From Flavonifractor sp. An112 (GTDB taxonomy: Bacteria > Bacillota > Clostridia > Oscillospirales > Oscillospiraceae), in the NCBI RefSeq assembly GCF_002161085.1, contig NZ_NFLU01000009.1, positions 82,273 through 146,272 on the forward strand: a stretch of DNA of 64,000 nucleotides, in the 5' to 3' direction. The first letter of the stretch is position 1. Each line of letters opens with the position of its first letter. A model generated the notes under the pieces. The model ran no database searches and had not been told where the DNA came from. It worked only from the letters and a program-made list of their open reading frames with translations. Of this stretch, positions 24,870-34,071 are shown piece by piece. A program made the position numbers and the translations under genes.

Positions 24870-27800
24870 TTAAGAAACCAGATTCAACAGCTGATCAAAA
24901 TCCTTTACCACATCATAGGTAATGCTGCTGTTGCTGATTGCCGCAAAGTGGGCCTTGGCACACTCGATTTTGGCCTCTTCCACGCCGCGCAGCTCCATAG
25001 TGTCATTGCTTCCTTTTGTCTCCGCAACAAAATAGACATGCTTCACAGTGCCTTCGTGGAAAGCAATCGCCCAGTCGGGGCTATATTTTCCAACCGGCGT
25101 AGAGATGAAGAAGGCCTTGGGCAATTTTACATAGAGAGCAACCTTTTCATTGATGTCAAGCTGTCCGGCGAACTTGCGCTCGCCATCCGAATCATAGATC
25201 AGATAGTCATAGATGCTTCGGTCCACCGGCATGGCATTCTGCCCCAGTTTTCCCCGCAGCGTGGCAGCAGTAAAGATATCAGTATCGTAGACCGCATCCA
25301 GCTTGTTATAGGCGATATGCTGGATAATGGCCGTGGCCTTTTCGTTGTTGATAATTTTCCCCGCCTTGAGAATGAACTCCTCCGGGTTGAGGCGGTACAT
25401 GGCAAACTTCTGCGGAGCCATCCCGGCAAGGATGGCCGCAACCGTAGCGCGGGTCAGACCGCTTTCCTCCACCAGCTTGCCCACCAGATCGTAGCGCACA
25501 CTGCCCAGAACAGAATGATCCGCCACTTCCTGATCCGCTTTCCGCTGCTTGAAGCCTTCTCCCTGGAGCAGCTGATCCTTCGACTGAATCTTCGATTCCT
25601 GCTCACCATATTCCTTTTTCACAAAAATACGGGAGACCTCCAGATGACCGTTCAGCTTGTCAATGGCTTTCTGAATAAGATCCTTGGTGTCAAAAGAGAC
25701 CGTATAGAAGGATTTCTGGTTGATCTTCTCCCAGAGAGCCAAGAACTTCTTCTTTTTCAGCTTGTCGGGATCCACCTTGGCCTCTACATTATTTCCGTGG
25801 GCATCCTCAAGCTCCACAGAGTGGCTGTCATAAATGGTGGACAGGATGGATACCACGGAAGCGGCGCAGTCCTTGACCTCTTCGGCCACCTGAACGGTGC
25901 CGCTGGCTTTGTCGGTGTAGTACTTGTCCGTCAATTCGCCACGCTTGACATAGCCGTTTCCGATCAAATCCTCGTAGATAGCCTCTGCCAAATCGCGGGT
26001 GACCTTGACGGTATCCCCGTTGGCATTGGTGAGTACCTTGTCCAGGAACAGCTGTACATCCACCTTCTTGGGCCGGTCAGCCAGGGACTCAGCCAGGCCG
26101 GATTGTAACGCCTCGGCGAACTTACCGAAGGCCATATCAGTGACCAGGGTCAGCTTGTTCAGCTCCTGTACCTCGCTGCCCAGTACGCTCTCGTCCATAC
26201 GCTCACCCTGCTGGTTGACGCACAGGCGCAAGCCCCGCCCGATTTCCTGACGGCTGCGGATCTCCGACTCGCTCTGGGGCTTCAGGGTGCAGATCTGGAA
26301 CACATTGGGGTTGTCCCAACCTTCCCGGAGGGCGGAGTGGGAGAAAATGAACCGTACCGGCTCATCCAGACTGAGCAGCCGCTCCTTGTCCTTCATGATC
26401 AGGTCGTAGGCATCGGCGTCATCGGAGGTCTGGGTTTTGCGATCCACCTTACTCTCCACAAAGCGAGCCTTCTTGCCCTTTTTCTTGTCGATGGAGAAGT
26501 AGCCTTGGTGTGTCTCATGGGCGGAGATTTTATCCAGATAGCTGAGATAGGCCTCGTCGCCAATCTCCCGCTGGAGCTCGCTTACCACATTTTCATACTC
26601 TTCCTCAAACATCCGAGCATACTCGCCGTTACGGCCATCGTCGTTATCGCCGTCGTACAAGCGGTATTTGGCCACCTCATCGATGAAGAACAGACTGAGT
26701 ACCTTGATGCCCTTGGGGTAGAGATCCCGCTCCCGACGGATGTGGGTGCGGATGGTTTCACGGATCTGGACACGCCGCTGGAGGGCGGTCATCTGCTCAT
26801 TGCCCTGGATCTGTCCGGCGTAGAGTTTCAGACCATTCAGGAAAGTGACCGAGTTGTCCCGGCCGTCAATGCCGTCAGGCAGGATCACATAGCGGTCGGA
26901 GTACTCCTCCAGACCGTTGGACAGGGCAAAGAGGTCATCACCGCCGCTGACTTTTTTGACCACGGTTTTGGTGCCGGATGCCCCCTTGACCTCGAACCCC
27001 AGGCGGGCGGTGGGTGCCTTGTTTTTGTAGAGATCGATGCCCTCCAGATAGACATAGCTGTTGGTGGCGGTGGAGCCGGTGAGGGTGACACCCAGAGCGG
27101 CAATTTTCTTTACCAGGTGTTGATTGTAGGCATCCATGGCGTCCAGCCGGTACACCATGTTGTACTTTTCTTTGTGGGTGGCAGAGTAGCGCAGGGTAAA
27201 AAGAGGATTGAATTTCTTCAGGCTCTCCTTGGTCTGCTTGCCCTCCACGCTCTGGGGTTCGTCAATAATCAGGATGGGATTGGTCTTTGCGATGATGTCA
27301 ATGGGCTTGCGGCTGCGGAAGGTATCCAGCTTTTTGTCAATGATCCGCTGGTTCTTACTGGAGTTAAACGCCTGCATATTGATGATCATCACATTGATGG
27401 CACTGTCTGAGGCGAAGCGGTCCACCTCGGTGAGCCGGTCGGAGGAATAGATAAAGAACCGGATCTTCTTGCCGTACTCCCCTGCAAAGTGCTCCTGGGT
27501 GGTCTGGAGAGACTTGTAGACGCCCTCTCGAATGGCCACCGACGGCACTACGATGATAAACTTGCTCCAGCCATAGCGGGCGTTGAGCTCGTACATGGTT
27601 TTGACATAAGTATAGGTCTTGCCGGTGCCCGTCTCCATCTCAATAGACAGATTGATACCCGGCCCGGCCAAAGTGTCGGAGGGCCTCAGGCCGCCCCGGC
27701 GCTGGACAGCGTGCAGGTTGTCCAGAATGCGGGCATGGGTCAGCTCCGGCACCAATGGGTGGTTCCGGAAGCCGGTATCCGTCATATCCATGCTCTGCTG

Positions 27801-27926
27801 GACATTGGTCATATCACCCAGATCCAGACGGTAGGTGGTGGTGCGCATGGGCTGGCCGTTGAATACATCGCAGACTGCTGCAGCTGCCTCCGCCTGAAAG
27901 GGCTGGTGTTTGAATTGAAGTTTCAT
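24870..27926 (-). CDS. res: Type III restriction enzyme, Res subunit
   Basis: ATP-dependent translocase/endonuclease that acts with the Mod subunit. 1,018 aa. Superfamily 2 helicase motifs: METGTGKTY (Walker A, about residue 96), VVPSVAIREGV (Ia), LIIDEPQSVEG (DExx, about residue 222), FSHSALREGWDNPNVFQICTL (split here) and RQEIGRGLRLCVN (motif VI). The C-terminal PD-(D/E)xK nuclease reads PDWAIAF and FVAETKG (about residues 958 and 974). All parts look intact. GC-rich like SNF2, DUF4391 and the ends of mod. Starts 12 bases after the 27,939 gene. Confidence 0.94.
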   Translation of the reverse strand: MKLQFKHQPFQAEAAAAVCDVFNGQPMRTTTYRLDLGDMTNVQQSMDMTDTGFRNHPLVPELTHARILDNLHAVQRRGGLRPSDTLAGPGINLSIEMETGTGKTYTYVKTMYELNARYGWSKFIIVVPSVAIREGVYKSLQTTQEHFAGEYGKKIRFFIYSSDRLTEVDRFASDSAINVMIINMQAFNSSKNQRIIDKKLDTFRSRKPIDIIAKTNPILIIDEPQSVEGKQTKESLKKFNPLFTLRYSATHKEKYNMVYRLDAMDAYNQHLVKKIAALGVTLTGSTATNSYVYLEGIDLYKNKAPTARLGFEVKGASGTKTVVKKVSGGDDLFALSNGLEEYSDRYVILPDGIDGRDNSVTFLNGLKLYAGQIQGNEQMTALQRRVQIRETIRTHIRRERDLYPKGIKVLSLFFIDEVAKYRLYDGDNDDGRNGEYARMFEEEYENVVSELQREIGDEAYLSYLDKISAHETHQGYFSIDKKKGKKARFVESKVDRKTQTSDDADAYDLIMKDKERLLSLDEPVRFIFSHSALREGWDNPNVFQICTLKPQSESEIRSRQEIGRGLRLCVNQQGERMDESVLGSEVQELNKLTLVTDMAFGKFAEALQSGLAESLADRPKKVDVQLFLDKVLTNANGDTVKVTRDLAEAIYEDLIGNGYVKRGELTDKYYTDKASGTVQVAEEVKDCAASVVSILSTIYDSHSVELEDAHGNNVEAKVDPDKLKKKKFLALWEKINQKSFYTVSFDTKDLIQKAIDKLNGHLEVSRIFVKKEYGEQESKIQSKDQLLQGEGFKQRKADQEVADHSVLGSVRYDLVGKLVEESGLTRATVAAILAGMAPQKFAMYRLNPEEFILKAGKIINNEKATAIIQHIAYNKLDAVYDTDIFTAATLRGKLGQNAMPVDRSIYDYLIYDSDGERKFAGQLDINEKVALYVKLPKAFFISTPVGKYSPDWAIAFHEGTVKHVYFVAETKGSNDTMELRGVEEAKIECAKAHFAAISNSSITYDVVKDFDQLLNLVS

Positions 27927-27938
27927 GCTTTTTCACCA

Positions 27939-28523
27939 TCAACTTTGGTTTTTAAGTATGTCATCGTTGCGATACAGACTAACAATCACAGACTTGAATG
28001 CAGAAAGCATGGCATTTTCTACATTGCTTTCATCATAAGTACCCGGGAGAACTATTCCACTAATAGGGAATTCAATCTCGTTGAGCCACCACTTATCGAG
28101 TTTTCTATACAATTCTAATAGCTTGAAAAACCATTGAATATTCTCCAGGGGAACGCCTTCAATGATAAGGCGCGGCATTTCATGCGCATAGGTATTTCTA
28201 ATAGATTTGATTTGTAAAAAATCAGAATAATCTTGAGCACTCATAGCTCCTTTGTCTTGCAACCATAACATGGTAGCCTTTAGTGCATCTTTGTTTCCGT
28301 TTTGATCAATCACTCGGTTTTTGATTTTTTCGCGATACAGCGCAGTCTCTCCGTAATTTAGTTTTCCATCTTTAATACCGAGATCACATAGGAAGGCCTT
28401 TACATTCTCTATAAATGTTGCGGTAAAATTTTCGTATAAGGCAATATAGAGGGCCATAAAGGTAAGATGATTTTGAATGGTGTCTTTATCAGAAATGTTC
28501 TGTAAAAACTCATTTTTCTCCAT
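27939..28523 (-). CDS. HEPN-like accessory protein between mod and res
   Basis: 194 aa from ATG 28,523, which shares one base with the mod stop (TGATG). Helical, with the motif RNTYAH (R-x4-H, about residue 122) typical of HEPN RNases. No other known domain. AT-rich against GC-rich neighbours, suggesting insertion into the mod-res junction. HEPN proteins often act as abortive-infection toxins, but a single motif is weak evidence. Confidence 0.6.
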   Translation of the reverse strand: MEKNEFLQNISDKDTIQNHLTFMALYIALYENFTATFIENVKAFLCDLGIKDGKLNYGETALYREKIKNRVIDQNGNKDALKATMLWLQDKGAMSAQDYSDFLQIKSIRNTYAHEMPRLIIEGVPLENIQWFFKLLELYRKLDKWWLNEIEFPISGIVLPGTYDESNVENAMLSAFKSVIVSLYRNDDILKNQS

Positions 28524-30541
28524 CAAATCACCTTCACCTTAGTATCCGGGGAGAGGTTTTTGAAGATCTCCGTCACATTGATCTTGGCGTCGTCGGAGGC
28601 GAAGGCGCTGTCCCGGAAGACGGCGCGGAGGGGCTGCTGCTTTGCCATATACTCCACCACGGAGCGGGGCACATTGGGGCTGAAGCAGGCCATGAGGGCG
28701 CCGTTGTCCACATTGTGGACGGTGCAGCCGTCCAGGTCGGTGCTGGTGTGGGGGAGGTGGATCTCCACGCCCCAGTCCAGCAGGCAGGCGTAGAGCAGAT
28801 CCATATCAGTACGGTCGTCCTTGATGTTGGACACGAGATTGAAGATGGACTGCTGATCCAGCTCCTCCGGCTGGTAGTACACATCTTTCATGTTACTGCT
28901 GTCCACCCGGAAGACCCGGAAACCAATGTCCAGATCCTGTGTGCCCAGGGGGTTGTCCTCTTTGATTTTGTCCCCGGCCCGGCGGATGCGCTCCTTACCA
29001 ATATCACATAGTGTTTTATATTGCGGAGATGCGCTTTCCTCTGGCACCTGAACAAGAATAAACTTTCTGTGTCCACCATCCTGCGCATTTTTGCTCATGA
29101 CTGCATGGGCAGTGGTAGCAGAACCAGAGAAAAAATCCATAATAATGCCGTCTTTGTCAGTTGAAATGGTAAGTATGCGCTCTATCAACCGGGCTGGTTT
29201 TGGTGTGTCAAAGACAGCCACGCCATCAAACATCACTTTAAGCAAGCGAGATGCTTCATCTGTGTGTCCTGTTTCGCTATATGGCCAAAGATTTGTAACA
29301 GGCCGCCCTCCCATCTGCTGTAAATAAGCCTTGCGGCTTAATGCACCTGTCCCATTTCGAGAAAAGAAGAATTCAGGGAGCGGACCTTTCTGATATATCT
29401 CTGTCGCTTTTTGTCGAGCACGAATAGGATCTTCCTTCAGAACAATTGCCATTACATCTTTCCGAACATCATCCACTGACACATTGCATACTTGGGCGCG
29501 GGCCTCATAGTCTTTGATGTCTTTTAATTCATACTCGCACCATTTACACATCGCTTCCAGCATCTGTTCTTGACCCAAACTCCAATGTCGTCCTTGTGGC
29601 GGATAATTTAATTCACCCGTAATTGGATTTTGGATTGCGTAGACCATCCCTTGATGGGCTATGGAATCTGGTGCACTGGCAACAATATTTCTCCAGTCGC
29701 CTTTGGGGTCATTATCAGGATTCTTATACTTTGAATCCATAGATTCAGTGCGCTCAAGCTTTCGAGGCTGCCAATCCACACTCCTGCTATAAACTAAAAT
29801 GTGTTCGACTTCTGCCGGAATTCCTTTGGCATCGTTGCGCATAGAATAAGTCCTCTGCCACGAAATGTTAGCAACAAAGTTGCTTTCACCAAAGATCTCA
29901 CCACATATATTCAGAAGATTGGCGCATTCATTATCATCAATTGAAATAAAAATAACGCCGTCATCAGTCAGTAGATTGCGTGCCAGTGCCAATCTGGAAT
30001 ACATCATACTGCACCAATCAGAATGAAAACGGCCATTACTTTCCGTGTTCTCAAACATCTGCTTTTCATCTTCATCGTACATTCCCATCTGCTCGTTCTC
30101 TTCCTGCTGGGAGCGCTGGAACTTATCCCGATAGATGAAGTCGTGGCCGGTGTTGTAGGGCGGGTCGATGTAGATCATCTTCACCTTGCCCAGATAGCTC
30201 TCCTGGAGGATTTTCAGCACCTCCAGGTTGTCCCCCTCGATATAGAGGTTCTGGGTGGTATCCCAGTCCCGGCTGTCCTCCTTCACCGGACGCAGGGTCT
30301 TGGTAATGGGACGGGCGGCCTCGGCCTTGGCGGCATTCTTACCCACCCAGGTGAACTCATAGCACTCGTTGCCGTCTAACACATCCCGGCTGAGCAGCTG
30401 CTTGAGTACTTTAAAATTGATACCCTTCCGGATTTGTCCGTCCTCGCCCTGCATTTCCGTAATAGCAGAAGGAAAAAGCGCCCCGATTTTTTCGATATTC
30501 CCGGCCACCATATCCGGGGTTTCAAATTTCATTTTGTCCAT
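28523..30541 (-). CDS. mod: Type III DNA methyltransferase, Mod subunit
   Basis: Adenine-N6 methyltransferase and specificity subunit of the type III system. 672 aa. Motif IV DPPYNTGHDF is near residue 146, and motif I MDFFSGSATTAHAV near residue 475, the beta-class order used by Mod. The region between them carries target recognition. Base composition changes sharply inside the gene: both ends are GC-rich (30,541 to about 30,100 and about 28,990 to 28,523), the middle is AT-rich, as expected if the central specificity part was exchanged. Cotranscribed with the 27,939 gene and res. Confidence 0.94.
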   Translation of the reverse strand: MDKMKFETPDMVAGNIEKIGALFPSAITEMQGEDGQIRKGINFKVLKQLLSRDVLDGNECYEFTWVGKNAAKAEAARPITKTLRPVKEDSRDWDTTQNLYIEGDNLEVLKILQESYLGKVKMIYIDPPYNTGHDFIYRDKFQRSQQEENEQMGMYDEDEKQMFENTESNGRFHSDWCSMMYSRLALARNLLTDDGVIFISIDDNECANLLNICGEIFGESNFVANISWQRTYSMRNDAKGIPAEVEHILVYSRSVDWQPRKLERTESMDSKYKNPDNDPKGDWRNIVASAPDSIAHQGMVYAIQNPITGELNYPPQGRHWSLGQEQMLEAMCKWCEYELKDIKDYEARAQVCNVSVDDVRKDVMAIVLKEDPIRARQKATEIYQKGPLPEFFFSRNGTGALSRKAYLQQMGGRPVTNLWPYSETGHTDEASRLLKVMFDGVAVFDTPKPARLIERILTISTDKDGIIMDFFSGSATTAHAVMSKNAQDGGHRKFILVQVPEESASPQYKTLCDIGKERIRRAGDKIKEDNPLGTQDLDIGFRVFRVDSSNMKDVYYQPEELDQQSIFNLVSNIKDDRTDMDLLYACLLDWGVEIHLPHTSTDLDGCTVHNVDNGALMACFSPNVPRSVVEYMAKQQPLRAVFRDSAFASDDAKINVTEIFKNLSPDTKVKVI

Positions 30542-31399
30542 TTATGGATTTCCTCCTGAAATTGTCGTCTTCAAATCATCGATATCATGCATTCGCTTCA
30601 TATTGTCTAACTCCAAATTAGCCAACAAAATCATTTGATATAGCTCATCATACCAATGTTCCAAGTCTGTCGGTGTCATAGAAGCTACCGCTTTTTTATA
30701 GTTCTTGTCTCCCTCAGCACAATTGTTGTGCCGGAGATTTAAATTGTTAAGCATAAAGAAAATTCCGCTCTCCAATGCGTGATTAATACCTTTTAAAACA
30801 TTTCTTTTGGGTTCTAATTCTGCCCCCATTGTAAGAAGAATGCGTTTTTTCGCCTCAAAGTTTCCCTGCAATGTGCGGTGATTATATCGTATAATTTCAA
30901 AAGCTGTTTGGGGTTCTACGATTTCTGCTACGGCAGTTACCTCAGGCTTGTCCTCAACTACTATGAGTTGCTCTGCTTCTGCATTATAATATGCTTTGTA
31001 ATTAAAATCAGAAAGACAATCATCGAGTAATTTTTTAAGTATATCATAAGTTATATAGAATTTAGGTGGCTTCTCAGCTAAATATCGATAGTTTTTTGCA
31101 AGATACCATAGGTTATAGATCCCCTCGATTCTGTCTAAATACGAATATAAATTGATTGTCTCATAGGGATCAATCGGATAGCAAATTGTATTTAGAAAAT
31201 CATCTATATCGATGCAATGCCCTCTGTTTTTCCAGCTATAAAAGCAATGTTGCTGCACAAAACTTTTTAATGTAGATTTTTGACCAAAACCTTGCTCCAT
31301 CATGTAGCGTTTTTGAAAAAGCTCATCAATCCGAAACAAATTGCTTTCGAATGATTTATAGTTCTGTTCCAATAACTTGAAGATGTTATTCCGTTCCAT
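30542..31399 (-). CDS. Hypothetical protein upstream of mod
   Basis: 285 aa from ATG 31,399 (GGAG 7 bases upstream; an upstream TTG at 31,411 is less likely). No recognised domain. Rich in Asn, Lys, Tyr and helices. It directly abuts mod (stop next to the mod ATG). AT-rich. A decayed DUF4391 3' end runs into its start region, so the start area was formed by recombination. Confidence 0.65.
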   Translation of the reverse strand: MERNNIFKLLEQNYKSFESNLFRIDELFQKRYMMEQGFGQKSTLKSFVQQHCFYSWKNRGHCIDIDDFLNTICYPIDPYETINLYSYLDRIEGIYNLWYLAKNYRYLAEKPPKFYITYDILKKLLDDCLSDFNYKAYYNAEAEQLIVVEDKPEVTAVAEIVEPQTAFEIIRYNHRTLQGNFEAKKRILLTMGAELEPKRNVLKGINHALESGIFFMLNNLNLRHNNCAEGDKNYKKAVASMTPTDLEHWYDELYQMILLANLELDNMKRMHDIDDLKTTISGGNP

Positions 31400-31680
31400 A
31401 TAAATCTCCAATTTCTTTTTCTATGTGAATAAGTTCCCGTCGAATCTCCATTTGCCTGCTGAGTTGCTTTTCCTTTTTCATCTTCGCTTTCAGCTGGGAG
31501 ATCTGTTTTTCCGGCTTCTCCCGCTGCTAGGCGTGTTCTACAGCCTCTTTCAGGCTCTCGCCCTGGGGAGTGGCAATGGCGCCCCCGGCAATTTGGCGGA
31601 CGATACTTTCATAGAGGGCATCCATATCCAGGTTGGTCAAGTTCAGGGACAGACTTGCGGCTGCATATGCTCCTCATTTA
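31400..31680 (-). pseudogene. DUF4391 remnant 1 (3' part)
   Basis: Minus-strand frame reads LTNLDMDALYESIVRQIAGG, then SLKEAVEHA, an in-frame TAG, and QREKPEKQISQLKAKMKKEK. This is clearly homologous to the last ~85 residues of the intact DUF4391 protein at 33,402 (LTALDMDALYESIVRQIAGD...). The 5' part is gone. It lies between two AT-rich accessory genes. Confidence 0.8.
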
Positions 31681-32349
31681 AACTTGCCCATGAGCCATCT
31701 CCTTCGTTTGTATCCCACTTTCCAGCAGAGCCAAAAGATGCTCTACATTTTCTGAACAAGCTGTTGGTGCATTAAAAAATGGAGACTCAATTGAATTCGT
31801 AAATCCTATAATTATTGCGTTAACAAAGTCGCTTGCAAATTTAAGCAGTTGCTCTATTTCATCCAACGCTACAGGAAAATCATTTTCGACTTTATTCGGA
31901 TTGAGTACAAAACGCTTATCACTATGTGCCCAAATTGTATCGCGTTGCGCTTTCAGGTTTTCAATTGCCTTACTGTTTCTTGCGAAATCCTTTTTAGCAA
32001 GCGCCAATACATTTGCGATACTATATGGTATTTCTGTACGCTCTCCGTTTTCGTCTTGCCGAGTGTTGAAGAACAGCTTCTGATTTTGTTCGCAAATTGA
32101 ATAGAACTTCTTTATTCCTAACACTTGTTTGTCATCTTCGAATAATTTGCACATATCAATCATAATTGTGTGTGCCAAAGAACGGTATATCATCGTAAAA
32201 AACAACGGCGTTTGATTCATGGCATCTTGGTATTTTGCTCCGTTATCGCACAAACTTTTATAGGTATCTAGATATGCAAAAGTAATGCGGATACGACTCA
32301 TTAGCGTATGTGCATAGGCTAAAATAGTATCTCTATCAACAGAACTCAT
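31678..32349 (-). CDS. AbiU2/HEPN-like accessory protein
   Basis: 223 aa from ATG 32,349, RBS GGAGG 7 bases upstream. Helical throughout, with AHTIMIDMCKLFED near residue 58 and the HEPN-type motif RDTIWAHSDKRF (R-x5-H, about residue 139), a layout like the AbiU2 HEPN family. This points to an RNase-type abortive-infection effector; the assignment is by motif only. AT-rich. Bracketed on both sides by DUF4391 remnants. Confidence 0.6.
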   Translation of the reverse strand: MSSVDRDTILAYAHTLMSRIRITFAYLDTYKSLCDNGAKYQDAMNQTPLFFTMIYRSLAHTIMIDMCKLFEDDKQVLGIKKFYSICEQNQKLFFNTRQDENGERTEIPYSIANVLALAKKDFARNSKAIENLKAQRDTIWAHSDKRFVLNPNKVENDFPVALDEIEQLLKFASDFVNAIIIGFTNSIESPFFNAPTACSENVEHLLALLESGIQTKEMAHGQV

Positions 32350-32450
32350 TGCATTTCCTCCAATCCCATGATCTCTCGTCTGCCCCCGCTGTTTTTCTTT
32401 CCTTATCTTCGCATTCAGTTAACTGATCTGCTCTGTCGGTTGATATGCCT
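32350..32450 (-). pseudogene. DUF4391 remnant 2 (extreme 3' end)
   Basis: Minus-strand frame EQIS-stop-LNAKIRKEKQRGQTR matches the coiled coil KQIAQLKAKMKKEKQLGRQ at the end of the intact DUF4391 gene. Only about 30 codons remain, with a stop. It sits directly upstream of the 32,349 start. Confidence 0.65.
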
Positions 32451-32502
32451 CCCTTATAATTCATACCAAAAGGTTTAGCCAGCAACCGATTAGTGTTATA
32501 TT

Positions 32503-33351
32503 TTAACCTAACTTAATAGCCCCTGAAGGTAATTTTTCGCTTTTTTTGAAGAAAGGACATCCAATCGTAGAATGACACTCTTTATTAAATTCTTCACACC
32601 GTCCAGTCTTGTTATAGTAGCACCAGGAAGGGTGCCTGGATATGTTGTGCGTTTTTACAGATTGCATTTCTGCGAACGCTACCATTGCATCCATTAGCAA
32701 TGTGAAAATATTAAGGGGGTGGAAGTTTGAATATATGTCGTCTAATGTCTTAATAGAGTAATATTGCGTAAGACTTAAACTGGTTTTTGCGTGAATGGCC
32801 ATGGATAGAATTTGAACATTGTTATCGGTTGCAAACTCATTTGCGAAAGTAGAATCCCCTCCAGAAAGTTTAAGAAGATATTGTCTTAACAGTGATTTTA
32901 AGGCACTTTTATTTTTGGGAAGTCCCTGTAATTGATATCGTCTTTCAAGATCTGAAATCATTGCTTTCCACTTGTGTGGGAACTTTACATCAACTAATTG
33001 TATGTAGAAAATCACATCATTTAGCTTGGTAGGAAAGTTAAAAAAAGATGATCTATATTTGACTATTGTGGAGAATGGGAGAACTTTTGATGCAAAAATT
33101 ACATTTGTGGGTATAAGACGCCCCTCGCACTTCAATCTTTGATATTTGTAGTGCTGTAAAAAATATCTGACTATGTTGATTATAGAGTCATTGGGCATCA
33201 TCTGGAGATAAGAATCTTCAATTGATTTATTTAAATCCTTAATTCTATTCTTTATTTCTTGACCATCTTTCCGTAACTGATTTTGATTTTCAAGAATGAG
33301 ACGCATAGCTTCTTTCATAGATCTATTTAAAACAACAAGATAATCAGACAT
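32503..33351 (-). CDS. Hypothetical protein with C-terminal cysteine cluster
   Basis: 282 aa from ATG 33,351 (GGGGGA upstream). Mostly helical with no known domain, ending in a cysteine-rich tail of the form WCYYN-C-C-GCPFFKK (about residues 247-274). The same tail pattern occurs in the 90-aa protein at 34,072. AT-rich; inserted downstream of the intact DUF4391 gene. A zinc-binding or Fe-S role for the tail is possible but not shown. Confidence 0.65.
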   Translation of the reverse strand: MSDYLVVLNRSMKEAMRLILENQNQLRKDGQEIKNRIKDLNKSIEDSYLQMMPNDSIINIVRYFLQHYKYQRLKCEGRLIPTNVIFASKVLPFSTIVKYRSSFFNFPTKLNDVIFYIQLVDVKFPHKWKAMISDLERRYQLQGLPKNKSALKSLLRQYLLKLSGGDSTFANEFATDNNVQILSMAIHAKTSLSLTQYYSIKTLDDIYSNFHPLNIFTLLMDAMVAFAEMQSVKTHNISRHPSWCYYNKTGRCEEFNKECHSTIGCPFFKKSEKLPSGAIKLG

Positions 33352-33401
33352 GATATTCCCCCAGAAACAACATCGTAACACTATATCATAGACGCAATCA
33401 T

Positions 33402-34058
33402 TTAATCTTTACTCTCAAACGCTTTTATCAACGCTAATAAGTCTCGTCTCAGTTCCATCTGCCGTCCCAACTGCTTTTCTTTCTTCATCTTCGCTTTCAG
33501 CTGAGCAATCTGTTTTTCCAGCTTCTCCCGATGCTGGGCCTGCTCCACCGCCTCTTTCAGGCTCTCGCCTTGGGGCGCGTCGATGGCGTCCCCGGCGATC
33601 TGGCGGACGATACTCTCATAGAGGGCATCCATATCCAGGGCGGTGAGATTCAGGGACAAGTCCTCCGGCTTGCTCCACTCTGTGTGATAACTCTGCCGGA
33701 GTTGGAAGGCGTTACTGCCGCTCTGGCTGGCCTCCTTATAGGTCACATGGAACCGGACACTGCCATCGGGCCGCTCCAGCAGAAACAGAATGTGGTAGGG
33801 AATCTGCCTGTCCATCAGGGACAGCACCCGCTCGTCCAACTCCTGCCCCAGAAGCGTCAGGCGAAACACTTCGACTTCGCACACCATTTGGCCGGGGGCA
33901 ATATTCATGGTCTCGTGGGAGAGCTTGTTGGCCCAAGTGATCAGCTTCACCTGCTCCACAAAGAGCCGCTTGACATCAGCGGATACATCCAGGTTCTCAT
34001 AGAATTTCTGCTTGGGGAACCGGCGGCCGAAGACTGTTGATTTTGGAAAGTCCAGCAT
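33402..34058 (-). CDS. DUF4391 protein
   Basis: 218 aa from ATG 34,058, selected because GGAGG lies 8 bases upstream. Contains FPKSTVFGRRFPKQKFYE at the start, a central region with FRLTLLGQELDERVL and HILFLLERPDG, and a C-terminal coiled coil (EKLEKQIAQLKAKMKKEKQLGRQMELRRDL lies in residues about 172-205, split here). DUF4391 proteins are often found beside helicases and type III-like methylases; their molecular role is unknown. GC-rich, the same style as the helicase. Confidence 0.8.
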   Translation of the reverse strand: MLDFPKSTVFGRRFPKQKFYENLDVSADVKRLFVEQVKLITWANKLSHETMNIAPGQMVCEVEVFRLTLLGQELDERVLSLMDRQIPYHILFLLERPDGSVRFHVTYKEASQSGSNAFQLRQSYHTEWSKPEDLSLNLTALDMDALYESIVRQIAGDAIDAPQGESLKEAVEQAQHREKLEKQIAQLKAKMKKEKQLGRQMELRRDLLALIKAFESKD

Positions 34059-34071
34059 AGCACTACCTCCA

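Noticed and set aside
24831..27410. Long plus-strand frames (425 and 357 codons)
   Set aside because: Shadows of the res gene, whose helicase and nuclease motifs are complete on the minus strand.
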